From Moorena bouillonii PNG (GTDB taxonomy: Bacteria > Cyanobacteriota > Cyanobacteriia > Cyanobacteriales > Coleofasciculaceae), in the NCBI RefSeq assembly GCF_001942495.1, contig NZ_MKZS01000001.1, positions 1-32,927 of the forward strand: a stretch of 32,927 nt of DNA. Reading direction: 5' to 3'. Below the pieces are notes generated by a model, which saw nothing but the letters and a program-made list of their open reading frames with translations, was not told the origin of the DNA and ran no database searches. Made by a program: the position numbers and the translations under genes. Positions 8,151 through 15,459 of this stretch are shown piece by piece; the first letter of the stretch is position 1, and every line of letters starts with the position of its first letter.

Positions 8151-9818
8151 ATGAGAAACCCAGTAATTGCCATTGGCTTGGATGCTGCCGACCCTGCCTT
8201 GATAGAGCAATGGATATCTCAAGGGCATCTGAAAAATCTGCGTCGCTTACGAGAACAGGGATCTTACGGACGTCTAAAGACATACGAATACTACCGGGCT
8301 GAGACTCCGTGGACAACATTCCTCACTGGTTGTTCTCCTGAGCAAACAGGATACTGGGCACCTCTGAAAATTAAGGAAGGCACTTACGAAGTAGAAGACA
8401 TTCAAGCCTACGACTTTGCTGAGTATCAACCCTTCTATGCCTTGGGAGATGACTATCGGGTGGCAGTCTTTGATATGCCTCAAGCTCCCCTGTCCAATCA
8501 GGTCAATGGGTTGCAAGTTCTCGCTTGGGGAGCTCACTCTCCTCTGACTCCAAGTCATTCCATACCCAAATCCTTGCTACAGGATGTGATTGATAAGCAT
8601 GGTGAGCATCCTGTCTTACGCAAAGACCATGCCAGTATTATGGATGTGGCAGCACTCAAGGGTCTTCAGGAACAACTGGAGATTGGTATCGCACGCCGGG
8701 GTGCCATTTGTCAAGACTTGTTGGAGCAGATGCCGTGGGATTTCTTCTTAACAATCTTTGGTGAAACCCATACTGCAGGGCATTACTTCTGGCACCTGAG
8801 TCAGCCGGATCATCCTCTCTACCCATCTGTAGGTGCTAAATGCCCTGGAGATCCCGTGTTAGAAATTTTTGAAGCTATTGACGAAGCCATTGGTGGAATT
8901 TTGAGCAAAGCCCCGGATAATGCCCAGGTCGTAGTATTTGCTGCCCATGGTATGGGGTCTAACGTCATGGATCTACCGAGTATGTTGTTCCTGCCAGAAT
9001 TTCTCTATCGCTGGAGTTTCCCAGGTAAATATGGCATTGGTCGTGGCAACTATGGTCAACCCCCAGAACCCCTAGTCAATGATGCCAGGGCGAAAAAGGG
9101 TTGGATGGGGAAAGTGTGGAGCCTCAAGCATGAATCGAATCCACTCAAAGGTTTTTTAAGACGTCAACTCCCTACCAAACTTTTCAATCCTATCGCACCC
9201 TTGTTTGGTTCCACTCCTGGACCAGATCTCATTTCTCCGTTCAAGATGCAGGCAGAATCCGATCCATTCTTTTTCCAGAGTCCATCGTGGTACCAACCCT
9301 GCTGGCCTCAGATGAAAGCATTCGCGCTGCCTAGTTATTCGGAAGGATATATCAGGATTAATCTCCAGGGAAGGGAACCTCACGGTATTGTCCCCCCTGA
9401 TCAGTACGATGCTGTATGTGAGGAATTGACTCAAAAACTTTACCAGCTTAAAGATGCTCGCACTGGGGAACCAATGGTGAAGGAAATTATCCGCACCCGC
9501 CAATCGGCAACTGAAACTGGTCCGAAATTACCTGATGGTGACTTAGTCGTGATCTGGCAAGAAAAATATGCCACTGACGTAGTAGATAGTCCCGATATTG
9601 GACGCATTGGTCCAGTTCCCTTTAATCGTACTGGTTCTCACCGCTCTGATGGCTTTTTGGTGATTCAAGGACAAGATATTGAGCCAGGTTCTAGTTTACC
9701 AGCTGGTCATTCTCTAGATTTAGCCCCCACTATTCTGAATTTGATGGGAGCGCCGATTCCTGACTATTTTCAGGGTAAGCCCCTCTCGGCAATTAAAGAA
9801 ACTGTTGTGGTTGGTTAA
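8151..9818 (+). CDS. Alkaline-phosphatase-superfamily phosphodiesterase (type I PDE/NPP-like)
   Basis: A 555-residue enzyme of the AlkP/phosphodiesterase superfamily, which uses two metal ions to hydrolyse phosphate esters. Predicted metal and catalytic residues are Asp11 in IGLDAADP, Thr53 (or Thr55) in ETPWTTFLTG as nucleophile, GETHTAGHYFWH with His207 and His211, and AAHGMG with His266. There is no signal peptide, so it probably acts in the cytoplasm or at the membrane face. It is the first gene of the same-strand polysaccharide cluster. A role in releasing or recycling a phosphorylated or lipid-linked glycan, or in modifying the polymer, is plausible but inferred. Substrate cannot be read from sequence. 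Confidence 0.9.
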   Translation: MRNPVIAIGLDAADPALIEQWISQGHLKNLRRLREQGSYGRLKTYEYYRAETPWTTFLTGCSPEQTGYWAPLKIKEGTYEVEDIQAYDFAEYQPFYALGDDYRVAVFDMPQAPLSNQVNGLQVLAWGAHSPLTPSHSIPKSLLQDVIDKHGEHPVLRKDHASIMDVAALKGLQEQLEIGIARRGAICQDLLEQMPWDFFLTIFGETHTAGHYFWHLSQPDHPLYPSVGAKCPGDPVLEIFEAIDEAIGGILSKAPDNAQVVVFAAHGMGSNVMDLPSMLFLPEFLYRWSFPGKYGIGRGNYGQPPEPLVNDARAKKGWMGKVWSLKHESNPLKGFLRRQLPTKLFNPIAPLFGSTPGPDLISPFKMQAESDPFFFQSPSWYQPCWPQMKAFALPSYSEGYIRINLQGREPHGIVPPDQYDAVCEELTQKLYQLKDARTGEPMVKEIIRTRQSATETGPKLPDGDLVVIWQEKYATDVVDSPDIGRIGPVPFNRTGSHRSDGFLVIQGQDIEPGSSLPAGHSLDLAPTILNLMGAPIPDYFQGKPLSAIKETVVVG

Positions 9819-9831
9819 CTTAAACTTAACC

Positions 9832-9979
9832 ATAGCGTTTGTATTTGAGATGTAAACCTAGAAGGTCTTTTGTGATTTTGCAATAAAACTCCGGAGCTCT
9901 TGCCCCTCTTTGATCGATGGCTCTTGCCTCTTGCATTTTTCGGCAATACGGCTGTTTACAACCTATATACAAACGCTAT
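9832..9979. mobile_element. 148-bp MITE-like element with 26-bp terminal inverted repeats
   Basis: The left end 9832-9857 begins ATAGCGTTTGTAT. The right end 9954-9979 is its inverse with 22 of 26 positions matching. The inside is non-coding. The termini resemble those of the element at 31168-31278 (both begin ATAGCG followed by a T-rich run). No clear target duplication was found. Confidence 0.65.
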
Positions 9980-10041
9980 AGTTACTTACATAGTTTAGTT
10001 AGTCGCAATGTGATTAAGTGTTTTTTGTTGAATGTTTTTTG

Positions 10042-10070
10042 TTGAGTGTTGATCGTCACTCAACACTCAA
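10042..10070. repeat. 11-bp stem hairpin
   Basis: TTGAGTGTTGA (10042-10052) and its exact inverse (10060-10070) flank a 7-nt loop. It is preceded by two GTTTTTTGTTGA-type T-rich repeats. It could end readthrough from the phosphodiesterase gene, but the T-run is on the wrong side for a plus-strand terminator. Confidence 0.6.
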
Positions 10071-10092
10071 ACAGTCACAGAAACCCCCCTAT

Positions 10093-10144
10093 ACTAAGTG
10101 TTATCACTAAGTGTTATCACTAAGTAATAGCACTAAGTAATAGT
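10093..10144. repeat. Four tandem 13-bp units directly upstream of the export gene
   Basis: Two units ACTAAGTGTTATC are followed by two diverged units ACTAAGTAATAGC and ACTAAGTAATAGT, in perfect 13-bp register. The array ends 21 bp before the start codon at 10166, so it lies in the promoter or 5' untranslated region. Copy-number change would move upstream signals relative to the gene. Confidence 0.9.
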
Positions 10145-10165
10145 TGTAAACCCACAGATTCTTCA

Positions 10166-11227
10166 ATGTCCATTCTCAAGTTTTGGATAGCAGGGTTAAT
10201 TACTACCGTAGCAGCAATAGGTGTATCAGTTCCCAGTTGGGCTCTACCACTGTCTCCTGGCGATCGCCTTAGACTCTTTGTGGCTGGCGAAGAAGAAATC
10301 CCGGAAGCTGAACGCTTCAGTGCCACCTATGAAGTTAATTTGGATGGTTACATCAAGTTTCCCTACCTAGACCCTATAGCGGCAGCGGGTCGAGAAGTAT
10401 CAGAAATCGAGGAAGACCTAGTCAAGGCTTTGCTAGAAGGGGGCTTTTTTCAGCCTGATTTCCTTAAAGTCAGCATTCAACTGTTTGAGTGGGCTCCAAT
10501 TCAGGTAACTGTCGGAGGAGCTGTTTTTGAACCTGGTCGGGTTTTGATTAATGATACGGATTCTAAAGGTCGAGACTTACCGGCATCGATTGCTACTGTC
10601 TCAGGAGACTATCCTCCAGAACGCTACCTAACCTTTGCTATTTTAACGGCTGGTGGCATCAAACCAAATGCTAACATTGAACAGGTGCGCTTGGTTCGGG
10701 GTGAACAAGAACAGGTCATTGATTTATCTGGTGTCTTCAGCGGATCACCAGTAGAAGATATTCCCTTGATTGCTGGAGACCAAATCATTGTTCCTACTCG
10801 GGAGTTGCCTCAATATTATCTAGCCAGACCTTCCCAGCTTACTCCCTCAACTATTCCTGTGTTTTTATCCAATTTGACTAATCCCAATAATGGACGTGAG
10901 CTTAGAATCCAGGAAGTTGAATATGGCTCCCGTCTATCTCAAGCTGTAATTGCTGCTAGTTGTGTTGGAGGTACAGAAAGCACAAATGCAGATCGCCGTG
11001 CTCTGTTACTGCAAACTGACCGTACTACTGGGGAAACTCTGGCAATAGAACGTTCTGTAGAGGACTTGGTGAAGAAACCTAATGATGAGCAAGTTAATCC
11101 AGTGCTGATGCCAAGAGATAGTGTCGCTTGCTATGATTCAACGGTCACTAATGTCAAAAGTGTTTTTGACTTTATTGGCGATATCTTCAATCCCATTCGG
11201 ATTATTAAAGACATATTTATACCCTAA
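10166..11227 (+). CDS. Polysaccharide export outer-membrane protein (OPX, Wza/BexD-like)
   Basis: A 353-residue protein with a cleavable signal peptide (hydrophobic 5-24, likely cut after SWA at 26). A polysaccharide export (PES) domain covers about 27-110, with the start LSPGDRLRLFV and the YEVNLDGYIKFPYL motif. SLBB-like repeats (VTVGGAVFEPGRV and LTAGGIKPNANIEQVRLVRG) cover about 112-205. There is no lipobox cysteine, so it is not lipidated like E. coli Wza. The family forms or contacts the outer-membrane channel for capsule or exopolysaccharide secretion and works with a PCP protein, which is encoded next. Confidence 0.9.
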   Translation: MSILKFWIAGLITTVAAIGVSVPSWALPLSPGDRLRLFVAGEEEIPEAERFSATYEVNLDGYIKFPYLDPIAAAGREVSEIEEDLVKALLEGGFFQPDFLKVSIQLFEWAPIQVTVGGAVFEPGRVLINDTDSKGRDLPASIATVSGDYPPERYLTFAILTAGGIKPNANIEQVRLVRGEQEQVIDLSGVFSGSPVEDIPLIAGDQIIVPTRELPQYYLARPSQLTPSTIPVFLSNLTNPNNGRELRIQEVEYGSRLSQAVIAASCVGGTESTNADRRALLLQTDRTTGETLAIERSVEDLVKKPNDEQVNPVLMPRDSVACYDSTVTNVKSVFDFIGDIFNPIRIIKDIFIP

Positions 11228-11398
11228 TTCATATTTAGGATAGCTCAAATGTTATAATTAATATATCTATCACAAGTTATAAGCTCACGAGATCTGACTC
11301 TTCATCAGGGGTGTATTGGCTAAGGGTTTAAGCCATTGCTTGATAGTGCTATAAAACTATCTGCCAAGTCTTTAATCATATAAAATATAAAAAATTAT

Positions 11399-11450
11399 AA
11401 CTTAAGACTACAACTTAAGACTACAACTTAAGACTACAACTTAAGACTAC
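11399..11450. repeat. Four tandem 13-bp units AACTTAAGACTAC
   Basis: Four exact copies followed by a partial AACTTAC. The array ends 43 bp before the start codon at 11494. It has the same period and copy number as the array before the previous gene, but an unrelated unit sequence. Confidence 0.95.
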
Positions 11451-11493
11451 AACTTACAACTAAAAATGTGGATTTGCCAGGTGAGATGCTCCA

Positions 11494-13023
11494 ATGACTA
11501 CTAATTATAAGACTATAGCCCCATATCCCTATGAAAAATCAAATCTCATGCCTCTACGTTGGCTATTTTACTTGTGTTTAGGGATATCTATTAATGCCGG
11601 AATTTGGGGCTTAACATTTTTTTATTTGAAATCAGCTCAGCCAACTTATACCAGTACATGGAGAGTATCACTTCCTGTCAATGGCTCATCCACCAGAATT
11701 AATATCCCACAATTAGGGGGAGCGAGTTCAGATGTTAGGTCACCATTTGGCGATCGCTCCCATGACCCGAGGGAAAAGATGAAATTCATTGCGGAAAGTA
11801 AGCCGGTACTGAAGAATGCTGCCAGTGTACTGAACATGTCCCCTCAAGAGTTGGGCAAGCCTAGGGTCAAAATCGTTGACAATTCAACTATGATGGCCTT
11901 TGAAATCAAAGGAGACTCTGCTGAAGAAGCCCAACAGAAAGCTTTTGCTATGTACCAGGCTTTCGAGGATAGACTTGAACAACTTAGGCAAGAAGAATTA
12001 GTAGACAATCAGCTACCAGTTCAAGCTGATTTGCAGGCAGCTAAGAAAAATTTAGCAGACATTCAGAGAAGCCTGTCTGAACACAAAGCTAGAACCGGAT
12101 TGAACTCTAAAGAACAAGTCAACCAGCTATCATCCACTATAGAAAGTTTACGACAACAACAAATCGATTTGTTGGCCCAAGGGCGAGAAGCAAAAGCCAA
12201 TCTCAGCAACCTCTCAGCTAATCTAAAGTTATCGTCTGGACAAGCTGCTGATGCTTTTGTACTTAAGGCTGATCAGATATTTCAGCAAACCCTAAGGGAA
12301 TACAGTCAGGCTACCGCAGCCCTGACGGTTTTGAGTTCCAAATACGGTTCCAAGCATCCATCTGTAGTGGACGAAAAGAGCAAGCAAGAAAGTGCTAAAG
12401 CAGCTTTGCTACAGCGTAGTCAATCTTTGTTAGGTCGCCCCATGTCTTTGGCAATTATCGACCAGCTCAGTGTTAACTCTGGGCCTGAAACTGGTTCTTC
12501 CCGGGAAAATTTGCTGCGCCAAATTGTTGAGGTGCAAGCACGGCAAGAGGGTGTGGAAGCTAGGGCGTGGGTATTAAGCAACCAGATTGCTGAGCTGGAA
12601 GCCAAACTCAGACAAATGAGCCAGGATGCCTTGAGGATGGAGATCCTAGAACGCAATATGCGCATTGCGGAAACTATCTATGCTTCAACCTTAACTCAAT
12701 CAGCGATTGGTCGATTTAACCAATCCCTTTCCTATCCTCAAGTTCAGCTACTAGCTGAACCAAGCTTACCCCCAGACGCGATCGCACCGAAAAAGTCATC
12801 GGCTTTACTTGGTGCAACAGCTGGTTCATTGTTAATTAGTGCAGGACTATTTTTACTCTGGTTACGTCCCCATTTGCAAGGTAAATCACAGCCCTCAATC
12901 TACGACAAAGTAGAATCGTTTAACTCTGATGTTCCACCCTTACGTTCTCAACCATCAAATAATAGCTTGACAACATCTAATAGCTTAACATCGCCAATGG
13001 GGAACCAAAGAAAAGATTTTTGA
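11494..13023 (+). CDS. Polysaccharide co-polymerase (Wzz/Wzc-type chain-length protein) without kinase domain
   Basis: A 509-residue inner-membrane protein. TM1 is at about 22-46. It is followed by a Wzz-like alpha/beta part (PREKMKFIAESKPVLKNAA, DNSTMMAFEIKGDSAEEA) and a long coiled coil (about 170-400, with KYGSKHPSVVDEK). The LRQMSQDALRMEILERNM and PQVQLLAEPSLPPDAIAPKKSS segments, typical of GNVR/PCP proteins, lead into TM2 at about 435-458. The cytoplasmic tail is only about 50 residues and has no Walker motifs or Tyr cluster, so no BY-kinase is fused. It should set polymer length together with Wzy and bridge to the OPX protein. A paralogous periplasmic domain is fused to the flippase at 15460-17817. 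Confidence 0.92.
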   Translation: MTTNYKTIAPYPYEKSNLMPLRWLFYLCLGISINAGIWGLTFFYLKSAQPTYTSTWRVSLPVNGSSTRINIPQLGGASSDVRSPFGDRSHDPREKMKFIAESKPVLKNAASVLNMSPQELGKPRVKIVDNSTMMAFEIKGDSAEEAQQKAFAMYQAFEDRLEQLRQEELVDNQLPVQADLQAAKKNLADIQRSLSEHKARTGLNSKEQVNQLSSTIESLRQQQIDLLAQGREAKANLSNLSANLKLSSGQAADAFVLKADQIFQQTLREYSQATAALTVLSSKYGSKHPSVVDEKSKQESAKAALLQRSQSLLGRPMSLAIIDQLSVNSGPETGSSRENLLRQIVEVQARQEGVEARAWVLSNQIAELEAKLRQMSQDALRMEILERNMRIAETIYASTLTQSAIGRFNQSLSYPQVQLLAEPSLPPDAIAPKKSSALLGATAGSLLISAGLFLLWLRPHLQGKSQPSIYDKVESFNSDVPPLRSQPSNNSLTTSNSLTSPMGNQRKDF

Positions 13024-13098
13024 TGCAACTAATCCATTTTTTATCAAGCTAGACATCATAGACTGGCCCCAGTAACCTAAGCCATTAGGCAGCCTTTA

Positions 13099-14337
13099 AT
13101 GAAACCGCAAAACTTTGAAGAAAAAGTAGTTTTCTATTATATAATATCCACCTACTTATTATTTTTTTTAGGTGCACAGTTTGTTTTTGCCCCAGCCCTA
13201 GCTTGGCTGCTAACCTTTTATCTAATTAAAAAGCTTTGGCAGCAAACATCAGATACTCCACCGGAAGAAAGGATTCGGATTCCCATTGGAGTATGGGTCT
13301 GGATTGTTTGCATATCAGTCATTGGCATAGCCTTAGTTGTGGGTCATTTAGATTGGGGTTTCTCAACTGTTAAAACTATAAAATCTTTTATTAACTCCTT
13401 TTTGAGAACTTGGGCCCTTCTCGCCTTATTTCCTTTAATTGGTTGCCTCAACATCCGACCACAAATAATCTATAGAGCAATTTCTATCCTTTCCCTACAA
13501 ACTCTGATCTTGGTGCCAATTACCTATGGGTTAAGTCTGACTGGGTTAGAGATGCCCTTGTATACTAGCACCCTAATGGCAAAAATTGGTGGTAACAGTC
13601 AACGTTACTACGCCGTAAGTCCTTACGTGATAAAAAGTGGTGAAACACGCCTTTTCTTATTTGCGCCTTGGGCTCCAGCATTGGCATTTGCCTGTAACGT
13701 ACACTTTTTCCTGAGTAGTAGAGACCCGGACATAAAGTGGCGTTTTATTGGTATGATTGGCTGTGCTGCTGCAATTGTGGGTTCAGTGTCCCGGATGGGG
13801 ATAATCTGCTTAGTGGGTATACCAATACTGGTAACATTTTTGGGAAATCTCACCGAACCCGCTATCCAAATTACAGCAGGAATAGGGAGTTTTATTGGTG
13901 GTCTATTTGGTCCCCAACTGCTAATGATAGCTAGAAACTTGAAAGACTCTTTTTCCGGTCAAAGATCTGCTTCGTCGCGGGTTAGGTCGGCCTTAGCTCG
14001 GCTTTCTCACCGTAAGTGGGAAGAAGATGCACCGATTTGGGGTCATGCCATTAAAGTGGGTAAAGGCCCTGATGTTGTCGCTGGTATGCCTATTGGGAGT
14101 CACCACACTTGGTATGGTGCTTTATATACTCATGGAATCGTCGGTTTTATTGGAATATTTATCCCTATAGTCTATACTTTTATAGAGCTTTTAATTAAAG
14201 CTCAAAGGAGTAAAGTTGCCACAACAGCACTAACAATACTACTAGTTTGTATCCTGTTCTCGTTTGGGGAAAATCTAGAGGGATTAGCTTACCTCTACTG
14301 GCCTGGTTTGGTTGTAGTAGGGATGGGACTAAAATAA
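13099..14337 (+). CDS. O-antigen polymerase/ligase-like protein (Wzy)
   Basis: A 412-residue integral membrane protein with about ten hydrophobic segments. A large periplasmic loop follows about residue 280, with SSRVRSALARLSHRKWEEDAPIWGH-type polymerase/ligase sequence, and then GSHHTWYGALYTHG near residue 330, which is the conserved loop of the O-antigen ligase/polymerase family. It would polymerise undecaprenyl-PP-linked repeat units on the periplasmic side. Its place between the PCP and GT genes supports Wzy rather than a WaaL ligase, but sequence alone does not separate these. Confidence 0.85.
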   Translation: MKPQNFEEKVVFYYIISTYLLFFLGAQFVFAPALAWLLTFYLIKKLWQQTSDTPPEERIRIPIGVWVWIVCISVIGIALVVGHLDWGFSTVKTIKSFINSFLRTWALLALFPLIGCLNIRPQIIYRAISILSLQTLILVPITYGLSLTGLEMPLYTSTLMAKIGGNSQRYYAVSPYVIKSGETRLFLFAPWAPALAFACNVHFFLSSRDPDIKWRFIGMIGCAAAIVGSVSRMGIICLVGIPILVTFLGNLTEPAIQITAGIGSFIGGLFGPQLLMIARNLKDSFSGQRSASSRVRSALARLSHRKWEEDAPIWGHAIKVGKGPDVVAGMPIGSHHTWYGALYTHGIVGFIGIFIPIVYTFIELLIKAQRSKVATTALTILLVCILFSFGENLEGLAYLYWPGLVVVGMGLK

Positions 14338-14415
14338 AAATGCTCAAGGGGTTTTTAGAGACCTTTTGTGGTAAATTACCATGCAATAATTATATACAAA
14401 AAAAGGATAATCGCC

Positions 14416-15399
14416 ATGCCCACCATATCTGTAATAGTTCCAGTTTATAACGGAGAAAAAACTATATTAGAAACGATCCAATCGATTCAAGCACAAACCT
14501 TTTCAGATTTTGAGTTAATTATTATTAATGACGGCTCAACTGATGGTACATTAGATGTAATCAGTACAGTCAACGATGATCGATTGAAAGTGTTCTCCTA
14601 TGAAAATGGCGGATTGCCAGTGGCTCGTAATCGTGGCATTCGTCGCTCTAGGGGCGAATTTATTACGTTTATAGATGCCGATGATTTATGGAAACCCGAT
14701 AAATTGGAGCTACAGTTAGCAGCACTGCAAAAAAATCCTGAAGCTGGAGTGGCTTACAGTTGGACTGCCTTTATAGATGAGAATAGCAAATTTTTGTTTG
14801 CTTGGCAACCACTTTATTGGGAGGGTAATGTTTATCCCGAATTACTAATTCGTAACTTCATATCCAGTGGTTCCAATATCATGGTAAAGCGGAAGTATAT
14901 TGAAGCCGCTGGAGAATTTGACCCATGCCTAAAATCAGTTGAAGATTGGGATTATTACCTCAGGCTAGCAGCTTTATGTCCTTTTGTACTGGTTCCTAAA
15001 TACCAAATTCTCTACCGTCGCTCTTCCCAGTCAATGACCTCTAAAGTGGATGTGATGGAGAAGGCGAACCTAATTGTAATTGAAAGAGCATTCAAGGCAG
15101 CTCCACCAGAACTTAAGTCTCTTAAAAATAAAAGTTTAGCGAATGCCTATCGTTATCTGGCTAAGCAGTGTATAGCTAATGCTTTTGATGATGAAGGAGT
15201 AAAGCTAGCTAGTCAAAAACTTAGCTATTCCATAAAACTTTACCCCAAATTTTTGCTAAGTAAGGAAACTATCCGTCTAATTTTAAAACTATTAATAATC
15301 AAAATTATGCCTAAAAAATTAGCTGGACATTTAATCAAACTAATCGGCCAGAAAATGCCGATGGTATCTGTGGATAATCGGATGATTTCAGAGCACTAA
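14416..15399 (+). CDS. Family 2 glycosyltransferase
   Basis: A 327-residue GT-A fold enzyme adding a sugar to the lipid-linked repeat unit on the cytoplasmic face. It starts ISVIVPVYNGEKTILETI, with NDGSTDGT (Asp39), the metal-binding FIDADDLW (DADD at 87-90), and the catalytic-base-type SVEDWDYYLRLA. An open GTG start exists at 14368, but ATG 14416 is preceded by AAAAAAAGGA at good spacing and gives the classical GT2 N-terminus. Sugar donor and linkage are unknown. It is less similar to the two downstream GT2 proteins than those are to each other. Confidence 0.93.
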   Translation: MPTISVIVPVYNGEKTILETIQSIQAQTFSDFELIIINDGSTDGTLDVISTVNDDRLKVFSYENGGLPVARNRGIRRSRGEFITFIDADDLWKPDKLELQLAALQKNPEAGVAYSWTAFIDENSKFLFAWQPLYWEGNVYPELLIRNFISSGSNIMVKRKYIEAAGEFDPCLKSVEDWDYYLRLAALCPFVLVPKYQILYRRSSQSMTSKVDVMEKANLIVIERAFKAAPPELKSLKNKSLANAYRYLAKQCIANAFDDEGVKLASQKLSYSIKLYPKFLLSKETIRLILKLLIIKIMPKKLAGHLIKLIGQKMPMVSVDNRMISEH

Positions 15400-15459
15400 C
15401 TACCACTATAATTTGATAGATATCAATCATCAAAAGGATGGCAGGATGGGAGATCCACT

